This document shows positions 36,017-45,080 of a DNA stretch of 64,000 nucleotides, piece by piece (within the stretch, counting starts at the first letter, position 1; each line of letters opens with the position of its first letter). Below the pieces are notes generated by a model that was not told the DNA's origin, did no database searches, and worked only from the letters and a program-made list of their open reading frames with translations. Made by a program: the position numbers and the translations under genes. The stretch is from JABAAE01 sp905480545 (lineage in GTDB: Bacteria; Planctomycetota; Planctomycetia; Pirellulales; Pirellulaceae): NCBI GenBank assembly GCA_943788025.1, contig CALSOR010000016.1:124001-188000 (forward strand), in the 5' to 3' direction.

Positions 36017-37669
36017 ATGCGTCGAAATTGGATTTCTCACGTAATCATCTGCCCACAAATTCTCTTGTTGGTTTTATTTCTACACCATTATCCCGGGCAT
36101 TGTTGTGCGGAAGATTATGTTGACCTTAACCGAATGGCTGATTTCGGAGTTGAAGCCAAAACGGATTCAATCTCGGACTATCTTGATTCCGTTCATGTTA
36201 GTGACGATGTTTTCAAAAAAGCGATCGAACTGGTCCTGCGTTTAGGTGATGATAATTATCAGACCCGCGAACAAACGGCGAAGCAGTTGCTGACGATTCC
36301 CAAGCTTCCGCCAACAATCCTCGACCAGATTGCAGAAGTGGAGGACTTGGAGTTGAGATGGCGTGCAGAAAAAATTTTTGCTCAATCCGCCCGAATTCAA
36401 GGTGACCTTTTTTACTCGGTGATGAAGGTGATTGCCGAAAGACAAGTTGCTGGTTTGGCCCGGAAGATTGTCTCGGCAATGCCGCAGTTTGCAGACAAGC
36501 GTTTCGATGATGTTACCCGACGTGCATTGTTGGCTACGTATTCTCAAGTCGACAAGGCTTTCTTGAAAAAGTCGCTGTTAAACTCGGAAGCCAGGATTCG
36601 TATTGCAGCGGTTCACGTTTTGGTCGAGAAGGAGAAGGATAGCGCAGTAAACTTGATTCAACCGCTTCTGAGTGATGCTTCCGATTCAGTGAGGCTGTTC
36701 ACAGCAAAATCGCTTGCCAATGCTGGTCATCATGCTTCACTGCAACCGCTTGTAGCGTTGTTGGACTCCGATCAAATCGCAATTCGATCTCAAGCGGCCA
36801 ATATTTTACGAAGCGTGACGCAGCAGCGATTTGATTATGTTGCATATGGTGAAAACGATGACCGCGCGGTTGCCGTAAGCTATTGGGGTAAATGGGTTTC
36901 GGACGCGGACGAAAGAACAAGGCTGTTCTTTCCTCTCAAGGATTCGATGCTGTATACCGGTAAGATCTTGGTATGTAATTACTCGAAACACTTCATCTAC
37001 GTCATGAACGAAGACGGAAAAGAATTGTGGCGAAAAGAGGGCATTAGTGAACCATTTGGATTGGATGTTTTAGCAAACGGGAATCGACTTGTGGCTGCTT
37101 GCACCGGCAAGTTTGTGGCCGAATACGATGTTGCGGGAAAAGAGATTTGGAAGGTTGGTAACATTGCTGGAAACCCGCTCAGTGTTCAGCGATTGTCCAA
37201 TGGACGGACTTTGGTTTCGACGGGAGGCGCCGGAAAAGCAATCGAGTTTGGCTCTGATGGCGAGGTTAAAGCCGAAATTACGGTCGGAGGCTTTGTCGCA
37301 GACGCCGTTCGACTGCCAAACGGACGGACGCTGGTGGCGAGGTATCGCGCCGGAACAGTTGCCGAGGTCGATCGTGCCGGGAAGATCCTATGGGAAATCG
37401 GTGGGTTCAAAAGCACTCGTGGTGCCAGGCGGTTGCCCAATGGAAACACCTTGGTGACCGATAATGGAAATCGTCGGGTGGTCGAATGCAATCGAGAGGG
37501 GGAGATCGTTTGGGAAGTTGGTGATTTAAACGGGCCGTTCGATAGTTGGCGTTTGGGCGATGGTCGAACACTAATCTCAGAATCAAACGGCGTTCGAATG
37601 GTTGATCAAAAGGGTGAAATGCTTTGGAAGCACGCGATTTTGAATTCGAGTCGAATTTTCGCGTTTTAA
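36017..37669 (+). CDS. HEAT-repeat plus beta-propeller exported protein
   Basis: This 550-residue exported protein starts at ATG 36017 (an upstream in-frame start at 35927 is not favoured because the hydrophobic leader begins after it). The leader includes SHVIICPQILLLVLFLHH. Residues about 60-290 are helical HEAT-like repeats (IRIAAVHVLVEKEKDSAVNL, VRLFTAKSLANAGHHASLQP). The C-terminal 240 residues form a propeller with repeats of the type RLPNGRTLVA followed by GKILWEIG, also RLPNGNTLVT with GEIVWEVG. Such propellers resemble arylsulfotransferase and NHL-type folds, but no catalytic motif is visible. It may be a periplasmic scaffold or sensor; the function is unknown. Confidence 0.75.
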   Translation: MRRNWISHVIICPQILLLVLFLHHYPGHCCAEDYVDLNRMADFGVEAKTDSISDYLDSVHVSDDVFKKAIELVLRLGDDNYQTREQTAKQLLTIPKLPPTILDQIAEVEDLELRWRAEKIFAQSARIQGDLFYSVMKVIAERQVAGLARKIVSAMPQFADKRFDDVTRRALLATYSQVDKAFLKKSLLNSEARIRIAAVHVLVEKEKDSAVNLIQPLLSDASDSVRLFTAKSLANAGHHASLQPLVALLDSDQIAIRSQAANILRSVTQQRFDYVAYGENDDRAVAVSYWGKWVSDADERTRLFFPLKDSMLYTGKILVCNYSKHFIYVMNEDGKELWRKEGISEPFGLDVLANGNRLVAACTGKFVAEYDVAGKEIWKVGNIAGNPLSVQRLSNGRTLVSTGGAGKAIEFGSDGEVKAEITVGGFVADAVRLPNGRTLVARYRAGTVAEVDRAGKILWEIGGFKSTRGARRLPNGNTLVTDNGNRRVVECNREGEIVWEVGDLNGPFDSWRLGDGRTLISESNGVRMVDQKGEMLWKHAILNSSRIFAF

Positions 37670-37772
37670 TGAAGCGATGGAGTGATCAGCGGATAAAGAA
37701 GCGATCTTTTCAGTTCACGCTACTCCCGCTCAAATTCAATCGTGGCTGCGAATGAAATTAAACGTGATTCCA

Positions 37773-38933
37773 TCAAGCCTTTGGAATCGAGTAACTTCTT
37801 CCCTTCCAGTTTCCACCTTTTCCAAAGCAGAGATTAATGAGCGCGACCCATTGGATTACCAAAAGAATTGCAATTCCAAGCGGATGAAGGATAGCCCCCA
37901 CAACGCTTTGCGAAAATCGAAAGACCCCCAAAATCCTGGGAGCGTAGGAAAGCAATAAAGCGATTCCAAAAAGTGCTGCCGCGATCGAATTGATTTGAAG
38001 TGAAAACAACGATGCACCTGACAGCCAAATCGCCAAAATGGTCAACGGGAGGACTTGGCCGGCTAACAGCAATACTGTGATGGGGCCTATCAATTTCGGA
38101 CTTCCAAGACCCTCTGTTGCGTTTTTCTGCAAGCCACTCCAGACATCCTTGGCGTTTCGGTACATTCGCACGGTCGCGATGTCAGTGCCATCAAATGCAT
38201 CGGTGGTCAGTTGCGATTCACGATAAATTCTTGGTAATCGCAGCCCATCGTGTAAAGATTCCTTGATTTTTTCATGTCCACCTGATTTTTCATACGAGCT
38301 CTTTGATGTAAAGAAGAATTGCCCGCATCCAGCTGCAAAAGACGGATCGTTATTTTGCCGCATGGTACGGATCGATAAGAATCCAAGCAGCACAAAATGG
38401 ATGAGTGGAATCAGCAATTTTTCCATAATCGTAACCGTTTCCTGTCGAGGAAAGCAGCTGATCAGATCTTTTGAATCAGAAATGTATTTGCAATAAGTGC
38501 GGGAGATCGCACTCTTTGCCAATCGCACGTCGGCGTCAATGAATAAGAGAAATTGACCCTTCGCCAGCTCTGCAAGGTTCCAGCATGCATGTTGTTTTCC
38601 ACACCATCCTGCCGGTAGTGGTGGTGCAATTTTTAGCTGGACTCTTGGATCGTCGTTTGCAATTTGAGTAACCAATTCTCGTGTGGTATCGGTCGAGTGG
38701 TCGTCTAAGACAATGATCTCGGTGTTTGGATAATCATTGGCAAGGACTTTTTGAATCGTCGTTGCAATGCCAAATTCTTCGTTTCTCGCTGGGATTAATA
38801 CTGAAATAAGCGGTGGGTCTGCCCCAAGGTCGTGCTGCGTACTTGCCGTCGAAAAGACTGCGAGATTTCTATAGAAGAGTACGGCCGGTATCACGGCAAA
38901 AATCAATGAAAAAATTGCGATGGTTAAAATCAA
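37773..38933 (-). CDS. Membrane-associated family 2 glycosyltransferase
   Basis: This 386-residue GT2-family enzyme has a leading membrane segment (residues 1-20) and three or four membrane helices near the C-terminus (around 285-380). The nucleotide-sugar fold shows IPARNEE at 48-54, LDDHS at 76-80, and the metal-binding DAD at 133-135; a later QNNDP-type loop and GCGQFF block are also visible. The start is TTG 38933, overlapping the acyltransferase stop by three bases, so the two genes are coupled. The layout resembles CrtQ/CruC-type carotenoid or hopanoid glycosyltransferases. The acceptor is inferred only from its acyltransferase partner. Confidence 0.85.
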   Translation of the reverse strand: MILTIAIFSLIFAVIPAVLFYRNLAVFSTASTQHDLGADPPLISVLIPARNEEFGIATTIQKVLANDYPNTEIIVLDDHSTDTTRELVTQIANDDPRVQLKIAPPLPAGWCGKQHACWNLAELAKGQFLLFIDADVRLAKSAISRTYCKYISDSKDLISCFPRQETVTIMEKLLIPLIHFVLLGFLSIRTMRQNNDPSFAAGCGQFFFTSKSSYEKSGGHEKIKESLHDGLRLPRIYRESQLTTDAFDGTDIATVRMYRNAKDVWSGLQKNATEGLGSPKLIGPITVLLLAGQVLPLTILAIWLSGASLFSLQINSIAAALFGIALLLSYAPRILGVFRFSQSVVGAILHPLGIAILLVIQWVALINLCFGKGGNWKGRSYSIPKA

Positions 38934-39796
38934 TTTCGCGCCTCGAGAGACTGGCTGTCTGAATCGTTGGATGTTTTGTTGTTCGATGCCAAGTTTTTCC
39001 CCTCAAGCTTCTTGCCGTGAGCAACGTCGATTTTTCTACCGGTAAAAAAGGAGCCCATTCGACGGAGTGAATCGTATGCCCAGTTCACGCCCGCGTGCCC
39101 GCCGATCATGATTTCAAAATGTCTGTCGTCGCGCGAAATCACTTGTTCGGCTAGTTTAATTTGAGTGCTTCGGAGGCCAGCGTTCAAAACTTTGTTCCAC
39201 TCAGGTTTGGTCAAATTTTGGTCCGCCGAAATGGGTTCTCCAAAACTGCAAAATAGCTCAGGCTTTTTCTCTTCCCAGAAACAGAGTTCGATGGCCAGCG
39301 GAAGAAAACTTGTTCCGCTGGTTCGGGCTGCCAAATGTGAGGCACCTGGCTCAAGCGGCTGGGTGTGGTCTCGGACATCCACAAACTTTCCTTCTGGAGT
39401 AATCCAAATACACGTATTCGGATGGGTTAATATTCGATCACTGGTTTTCAGGAACTCAACGGCGCCACGACGATTAGTCTGATCGACGCCATAAAATCCG
39501 AAGTTTTCAAAAATTTTGTATTTTTTTAATGCTTCAGAATCGATGGGGGAAAAATGTTGGAATTGAGGAAGGAATCGCTCTGCCAGATACATTGCAACAA
39601 GTGGGTCCCACCAGGACGAATGATTACCCAAGATGACAAAATTCGATGTCGAACCTAACTGCGGTGCTGAGTTTGCAGAAATGCAAAACGAATGAAACGA
39701 TTTTCTGATGAACCGTTTGATGTACCAGCGGAACCAACCTAGAAGAAAAGGTGAGATTTTTGGCAATGCCAGTGTATCGTTGTGGGATTTTCCCAA
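38930..39796 (-). CDS. PlsC-type acyltransferase
   Basis: This 288-residue glycerolphosphate-type acyltransferase carries the catalytic NHSSWWDP motif (residues 58-65) and the TPEG motif at 133-136, with a usual PLAIEL block later. It starts at TTG 39796; no in-frame ATG precedes the first conserved residues. The stop overlaps the start of the downstream glycosyltransferase gene. In other bacteria a glycosyltransferase/PlsC-like acyltransferase pair makes glycosylated, acylated carotenoids (CrtQ/CrtO or CruC/CruD), so this pair may finish a pigment or a glycolipid. A general phospholipid role is also possible. The 60-residue C-terminal tail is rich in Asn, Lys and Ser. Confidence 0.82.
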   Translation of the reverse strand: MGKSHNDTLALPKISPFLLGWFRWYIKRFIRKSFHSFCISANSAPQLGSTSNFVILGNHSSWWDPLVAMYLAERFLPQFQHFSPIDSEALKKYKIFENFGFYGVDQTNRRGAVEFLKTSDRILTHPNTCIWITPEGKFVDVRDHTQPLEPGASHLAARTSGTSFLPLAIELCFWEEKKPELFCSFGEPISADQNLTKPEWNKVLNAGLRSTQIKLAEQVISRDDRHFEIMIGGHAGVNWAYDSLRRMGSFFTGRKIDVAHGKKLEGKNLASNNKTSNDSDSQSLEARN

Positions 39797-40114
39797 ATTT
39801 AAATGCCGGGTTCTAGGGTCAATTCTGAATGCGGTTTACATCGCAAAAATTCGGATCTTGACCAGTTCTGAAATTGCCTTGCCACTTATGATTAAGGGCT
39901 CTCATTGTTTTTTTTATTGCGTCGCTAATCAAGTGCCCTACCGAAATTCTTAACTTGACAAACTTACTGAACATGCTTGTTTCTGCACGGATGAATGCAC
40001 TTTTTTCACCGAATTGCTTCGTCTAAGCTCTCCTTGGGACACAGAAACAATTAGACTGTTTTTTTGGGTTGCAACGTTTTTTGTTGAATAACAAGTTTTT
40101 TATGGAGAAGTGAA
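39797..40114. other. Gap upstream of the first tandem selenoprotein gene
   Basis: These 318 bases between divergent genes have no clear open frame. A TTGACA string at 39955-39960 could be part of a -35 element, but no convincing -10 partner was seen. The region ends with the ribosome-binding site of the selenoprotein gene. Confidence 0.4.
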
Positions 40115-41482
40115 TTGAAAAATAATTTTTTTCGATTCCTCATCGCGATGTTCGTTGCGATCGGAATCACTATCCCACTGTCTGCTCAAGAGGGAGCAAA
40201 AGAGGCGGTGAAACCTGCCGCAAAAAAAGATGAAGCAGCGGAGCGACTTCGTGAAATCAACAAAGAGATCACGGTGAAACGCTCGGAAATTTTGCCAAAG
40301 ATTCGAAAGGCGAAACCGGGAAGTCCGGAATATGCAGAGTTGCTAACCGAGTATTACGGTGTGGCAGATGAATTCGCAGACGAGATTATCGAACTTGCGG
40401 GTGATAACCCCAGCAATCGTGTTGCCACGACACTGATGAATGGTTTGATGCGGTCCCAAAACAAAGAAGTTGTTACGAAAGTAACCGACGCAATGTTGGC
40501 GTCCGCAAAAGCAGACCCAACCTCGCGAAATTCTTTCTCGACACTCATGGCTTTGATGTCATCGCCAAATAGAAAAGCGGCGGCAGAAGCGACCGAGCTA
40601 TTGCTCGCTGGTGTCAAAGAAGATCCAAAATCGAATAATTCGTTCAGCGTTCTGATGTCGTTGATGAATAGCCGCACGCTTAAGCCAATGACCAAAGCCG
40701 AAGCCACGGAGCTGTTGATCGCCAACTTTGGCGACTCGGAAAAAATGGCGGACCTTGCGATGGGCATGACTCGTGGACCCATCTCAGCTACGAATGTCGA
40801 ATTGCTTGAAAACCTTTTAGGAGAAAGTGAATTTGATTCGGTGAAAGCTGCGACCAGCTTCGCGCTTGGTAAGCACTTTAGTGCAAACTCCGGTACGAAA
40901 GACAAAGGCATGAAACTGCTAAAGTCGATCGTTGAAAAATACCCGGACGTAAAAATCGGACGTACGAACCTTGCAAAAACAGTTGAAGGAGAAATTTTCG
41001 AAGCTGAAAACTTGCAAATCGGTATGAATGTTCCGGACATAGTTGGTGAAGACGTTGACGGTGTTGAATTCAAACTGAGCGACTACAAAGGTAAAGTCGT
41101 TGTGATTGATTTCTGGGGCGATTGGTGACCACCGTGCCGGGCAATGTACCCACACGAGCGGTCGCTCGTAAAACAATTGGCTGACAAACCTTTCGCATTG
41201 ATTGGCGTTAACAGCGATAGAGATCGTGAAAAACTAAAAGATGTAATGAAAGAAAAAGACATCACTTGGAGAAGTTTCTGGAATGGTGGAAGCACTGGCG
41301 GACCTATTTCAACCAAATGGAACGTTCGCGGCTGGCCGACGATTTATGTTGTCGATGCCAAGGGCGTCATTCGATACAAGGGTGTTCGGGGTGACAAAAT
41401 GGACGCAGCGCTTGAGGAGCTTTTGGGCGAAGCTGGCGTTGAAGTCAAAATCACCCATGACGAAGATGGCGACGGCGAGTAA
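40115..41482 (+). CDS. Selenocysteine-containing TlpA-like redoxin (tandem copy 1)
   Basis: The frame runs from TTG 40115 (GGAGAAG seven bases upstream) to a stop at 41480-41482, with one in-frame TGA at 41126-41128, read as Sec338 of 455. A signal peptide ends at PLSAQ (about residue 25). Residues about 30-300 form helical repeats of roughly 38 residues (for example SRNSFSTLMALMSS and SNNSFSVLMSLMNS). The C-terminal redoxin domain holds KLSDYKGKVVVIDFWGDW-Sec-PPCRAMY, PFALIGVNSD and a WPTIYVVDAKG cis-Pro block. The frame after TGA stays open in the same phase for 118 codons. A SECIS-type hairpin follows the TGA and a strong terminator ends the gene. It should be a periplasmic thiol/selenol oxidoreductase; the partner is unknown. 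Confidence 0.92.
41154..41169 (+). promoter_or_regulatory. Bacterial SECIS hairpin, tandem copy 1
   Basis: ACGAGC (41154-41159) pairs with GCTCGT (41164-41169) around a GGTC loop beginning 34 bases after the T of the TGA. A GG-U apical loop at this distance fits SelB recognition; the E. coli fdhF element also has a GGUCU loop. Confidence 0.85.
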
Positions 41483-41514
41483 GATCCTTTGCTGACTTCT
41501 TTTCGATTCACTCC

Positions 41515-41538
41515 AGCCGCAGAAATGCGGCTTTTTTT
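41515..41538 (+). terminator. Intrinsic terminator after tandem selenoprotein copy 1
   Basis: AGCCGCA (41515-41521) and TGCGGCT (41526-41532) pair around GAAA, followed by six more T, 32 bases after the stop. The second tandem gene is therefore likely transcribed on its own. Confidence 0.9.
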
Positions 41539-41894
41539 GTTCTGATTTAATTCGCATGAGGCGCGGCTGGTGTAAGCCTCAAGCGACTCATCCGTTTTCA
41601 TTTCGTGTCAACGAATGAATGTTTTTTGTAGCCAATTATGTCATTTGCGTGATTTTCGAAAGTAAACATTCGCCAAAACGGCTTCAGGTCTAGGTCCGAT
41701 CATCTTTGGATCCGGTTTTGCTTTCAGGAATTGGAACAATTGGGCAACGATCGATGGAGCGGACGGCTGAAGAAATCGAAACACCGGGTAACATCTCCAA
41801 TTCCTGAAGTGTTACGATGGACAACGTGATTTTTGATTTGATGTTTGGTTGGTCTTCGCAATTCAACACCTTTCTCGTTTAGAGGGAAGCCATA
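41539..41894. other. Gap between the tandem selenoprotein genes
   Basis: After the terminator these 356 bases hold one 13-base inverted repeat with a 60-base spacer and no gene. Confidence 0.6.
41723..41808. repeat. Thirteen-base perfect inverted repeat, 60-base spacer
   Basis: TTCAGGAATTGGA (41723-41735) recurs as its reverse complement at 41796-41808, about 87 bases before the second selenoprotein gene. It may be a long-armed leader hairpin or the ends of a lost insertion. Confidence 0.7.
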
Positions 41895-43041
41895 ATGTTA
41901 TATTTTCGCTGGGCAACGCTGTTGGGCATCGTTGTTGCGACAGGTCTCGTCGGGTGCTCCGGTAGCACTCAAGTCGCTACCAACGATCCCGAAAGCTCAT
42001 CAAGTGAAACCGGAGGTCGACCGAATCGAAAAGTCGGTCCGATACAACGCGATAGCAGTTCGGTATCGAGAGACCGGCAGCCGTCGAACTCTGGTAGCAA
42101 CGCGAACTCTGGTCGCAACGCGAACGCGGGCACCGACATGGGGGGAAATCAAAACGTCAACGCTGCTCCGCAAAACACTCGATCGACTGTCGATCGTAGC
42201 GGGAGCCAAACTAACGCTTCGAGAGGGGGCAACAACGCCAGCAAACGACGGCAGCCCAGCATGGGTGGCGGAGGTGCAGGGAGCAACGCTGCGGCTTCTG
42301 CTGGAAACGACAATCCAAGAAACCGAGCGGGCAACGCAGCGGGGCCAAAACCAAAAAAAACTTTAGCTAAAGCGACGCCCACCGGAAAAAAGGGCACTAA
42401 CCCTGGTGACGAGCTTCCGGAGATCAACGGCCGTGACATGGACGGAAATGCATTCAAGTTAAGCGACTACCGCGGCAAAGTAATCATGGTAGATTTCTGG
42501 GGGGATTGGTGACCGCCTTGCCGTGCGATGTACGGACACGAGCGGTCGCTCGTTAACTCAGATGAAAGGTCGTCCATTTGCCCTGTTGGGTGTGAATACC
42601 GACAAGTCACTGAAAGTTGCTAAGGCAGCAGTGAAGAAAAACGAATTGAATTGGCGAAGTTGGTTTGATGGCTCGGGAGGTGACATCGTTCGGAAATTCC
42701 AGATCCGATCTTTTCCGACGATTCTTGTCTTGGATCACAATGGCTTGATTCGGTTTAAGAACATTCGGGGTTCAGCATTGGACGCTGCGATTGAATTGTT
42801 GGTGAAGGAAGCTGAAGGTGCCGGGATGAGCGGTGAGCCTGTTGATACCGGTGAGTATCGCATTTTTAAAACCGCTGATGGAAAGCACGAGGTTGAAGCC
42901 GCTTACGTGAAATACACCAGTGGCACGACGTTCCTTAGACGCAAGGACACTAAGAAGGTTGTTGAGATTCCTTTAAAGATTTTATCGCAGGAAGACAAGG
43001 AATACGTTCGCGAAAAAATTCGTGCAAGTCGTGGTAAATGA
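41895..43041 (+). CDS. Selenocysteine redoxin lipoprotein with SHD1 domain, frameshifted (tandem copy 2)
   Basis: ATG 41895 (GAGGGA upstream) opens a frame with a lipobox LVGC (Cys21), a Ser/Asn/Gly-rich linker of about 140 residues, and a redoxin start FKLSDYRGKVIMVDFWGDW. An in-frame TGA (42510-42512) follows, read as Sec206, then PPCRAMYGHERSLV. After GTT 42552-42554 the homologous frame continues only if one base (A42555) is skipped: TQMKGRPFALLGVNTD, then FPTILVLDHNG and a C-terminal SHD1 domain (EYRIFKTADGKHEVEAAY, VEIPLKILSQEDKEYV). Without the shift reading stops at 42621-42623. The downstream 160 codons are intact and family-like, so this is either a recent mutation, a sequencing error or recoding. 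The paralogue upstream has no such break. Confidence 0.8.
42538..42553 (+). promoter_or_regulatory. Bacterial SECIS hairpin, tandem copy 2
   Basis: ACGAGC (42538-42543), loop GGTC, GCTCGT (42548-42553): identical in sequence and in its 34-base distance from the TGA to the hairpin of copy 1. The apparent frameshift falls just after its 3' strand. Confidence 0.85.
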
Positions 43042-43379
43042 CTTTTCATCGCCGTACGTGAAGGGCGGAAAACGGAATGGAAAAATAAGACCTGTTTGCT
43101 TCACTGGAGGGATGCGATTTGGGCCTGAAAAGAAGAGCGAGAGAAGATTGTGCATGTGATTGATCATTAGAGTCTAATTGGTTTTATTAGAGCACGATCG
43201 TCTCGTTTAATGGCAAGCTGGTTAAGGCCATATTTCATTGTGGAATGGGACATGGCCTGCTTCATTTGGGTTGATAATTGTCAGGAAACGCTTTTGAACA
43301 AAATGAGAAGATTTTCATTGCACTCCTGAACCCATATAATGGGGGCAAAGAAAACATCGCTCACCTCACCAAAACTGCA
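43042..43379. other. Gap before the Gfo/Idh/MocA gene
   Basis: 338 bases with no gene recognised. The longer in-frame start of the next gene (43278) is not favoured. Confidence 0.4.
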
Positions 43380-44633
43380 ATGATCCAACGTCGAAAATTT
43401 CTTGCTTCATCCGCGCTGATTCCCTACTTCTATTCTGCTGTTCCCAGCTGGGCTCAGAATACTAGCAGCCCCAATGATCGACCGAACGTGGGAGCAATTG
43501 GTTTGGGTGGACGCGGAAGTGGAATTGCAAAAAACGCGTCCGCATTTGGCGAGATTGTTGCTCGCTGCGATGTTGACACTAAACATCTGGGTGGCGAACC
43601 GGATAATAAAACGCGTTTCACTGACTATCGAAAACTGCTCGAGCAAAATGAGATCGACGTTGTCACGATCGGGACTCCAGATCATTGGCATGTCAAAATT
43701 GCAATCGAAGCGATGCAGGCTGGCAAAGACGTTTACTGTGAAAAGCCACTGACGTTAACGATCGACGAAGGAAAGCAAATTTGCGAGGCGGTAAGAAAGA
43801 CCGGTCGCGTTTTGCAAGTTGGAACCCAGCAACGAAGCGAATTTAAACAGTATTTTCTGCAAGCGATTGCAATGATTCGTGACGGCCGTCTCGGCAAACT
43901 AAAGAAAGTCGTTGCATCGACCGGCGGCGGCCAAACCGGAGGCCCATTCAAAACGGCACCGATCCCGAAAACTCTTGATTGGAACATGTGGCTAGGGCAA
44001 GCACCGATGACCGACTACATTCCTGAGCGAGTTCATGCAAATTTCCGTTGGTGGCGTGAGTATGCAGGTGGCCAAATGACCGATTGGGGTGCTCATCATG
44101 TCGATATTTCCTTGTGGGCGATTGGGATTCCGGAGGCTGGCCGCATAACAATCGATGGTAAAGGAATCGTGCCCAACGTCAAAAACGGCTACAACATGCC
44201 GGCTCAATTTGATGTCGAGGTTCGTATGCCCGGCGGATTGCCCCTTCAACTCATCACCGGCATTCGGCAAGGAATTCGATTTGAGGGAACCAAAGGAAAC
44301 ATGTTCGTCAATCGTGGCGGCATCTACGGAAAACCGGTCGATCAATTGAAAGACTCACCGCTGCAAGCCGATGCGATCCAGAAAGTTTATGGTGGAAAAA
44401 CACCGGGTAACCACATGGGTAATTTCTTTGAATGTGTAAAGTCGCGGGAGTTACCAGTCTCCGACGTTTATAGTCATCATCGTGCGGTAACGATTCTCCA
44501 TTTAGCAAACCTTTCTATTTTGCTTGGGCGGAAATTGACATGGGATTTGGCAACCGAGCAGATCATTGGAGATGATAAAGCGAACCGGCATCAAAAGCGT
44601 GAGCCACGCAAGGGATTTGAGGTTGTGGTGTAA
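43380..44633 (+). CDS. Secreted Gfo/Idh/MocA-family oxidoreductase
   Basis: This is a 417-residue NAD(P)-dependent sugar oxidoreductase. ATG 43380 starts a Tat-like leader (MIQRRKFLASSALIP). The Rossmann motif is VGAIGLGGRGSG, the conserved catalytic block is VYCEKPLTLTIDEGK (Glu-Lys-Pro), and WWREYAGGQMTDWGAHHVDI carries the His of the substrate pocket. Exported members of this family are very common in planctomycetes and are thought to work with a tightly bound cofactor on sugars or inositols, often beside TIM-barrel isomerases and DUF1080 proteins. The substrate is unknown. It begins the long plus-strand block of secreted catabolic genes. Confidence 0.92.
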   Translation: MIQRRKFLASSALIPYFYSAVPSWAQNTSSPNDRPNVGAIGLGGRGSGIAKNASAFGEIVARCDVDTKHLGGEPDNKTRFTDYRKLLEQNEIDVVTIGTPDHWHVKIAIEAMQAGKDVYCEKPLTLTIDEGKQICEAVRKTGRVLQVGTQQRSEFKQYFLQAIAMIRDGRLGKLKKVVASTGGGQTGGPFKTAPIPKTLDWNMWLGQAPMTDYIPERVHANFRWWREYAGGQMTDWGAHHVDISLWAIGIPEAGRITIDGKGIVPNVKNGYNMPAQFDVEVRMPGGLPLQLITGIRQGIRFEGTKGNMFVNRGGIYGKPVDQLKDSPLQADAIQKVYGGKTPGNHMGNFFECVKSRELPVSDVYSHHRAVTILHLANLSILLGRKLTWDLATEQIIGDDKANRHQKREPRKGFEVVV

Positions 44634-45080
44634 TGGCGTTTGCGTCGTGGTCCAATCGTTGGTGATAGAATGGTCACGATACACACCCAAGGTGCTCGGG
44701 GCGTTTCACCGTTGGATTCAAAACCATTCCTCCACTACCTGTTCGACTTCTTTTTGGAAATCGGATTTGGCGGCAGGCGCAAACCCCAGGCGTTGATGAG
44801 GGGGGCGATCCGTCCAGCCTTTCAAACCGCTCCGTTGATTTGCCGGCAATTCAGTTTGGTGAAATTTCACGTGATTGTAGCGTCAACTTTTAGCAGACTG
44901 GATTGACGATTTACCCACTGGAGACTTGCATAAACCAAACAACATTTTGAATTCCAGTTCCAATCGGCAGAAAGCGTTCAGGTTTCATGTAAAGGAGGGT
45001 GCGTTGTTGTGATAATGCATCTAAAATAGCGAGCTGACGCTGGGTAACTAAGTTGAATTAGGGAAATTCAGAAATTGAAT
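44634..45080. other. Gap before the five-heme cytochrome gene
   Basis: 447 bases without a convincing gene. An 88-codon plus-strand frame (44640-44906) has no domain, start signal or protein-like composition and is not called. Confidence 0.5.

Noticed and set aside
41144..41482. An independent small thioredoxin-like gene starting at ATG 41144
   Set aside because: It is in the same phase as the 40115 frame across the TGA and lacks the N-terminal half of the redoxin fold, so it is the post-Sec part of one gene.
42523..43041. A separate gene starting at GTG 42523
   Set aside because: It begins inside the redoxin active-site coding of copy 2 in a different phase; homology with copy 1 shows it is the frameshifted continuation.
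44640..44906. An 88-codon plus-strand frame after the Gfo/Idh gene
   Set aside because: It has no start signal, no recognised domain and no evidence beyond being open.
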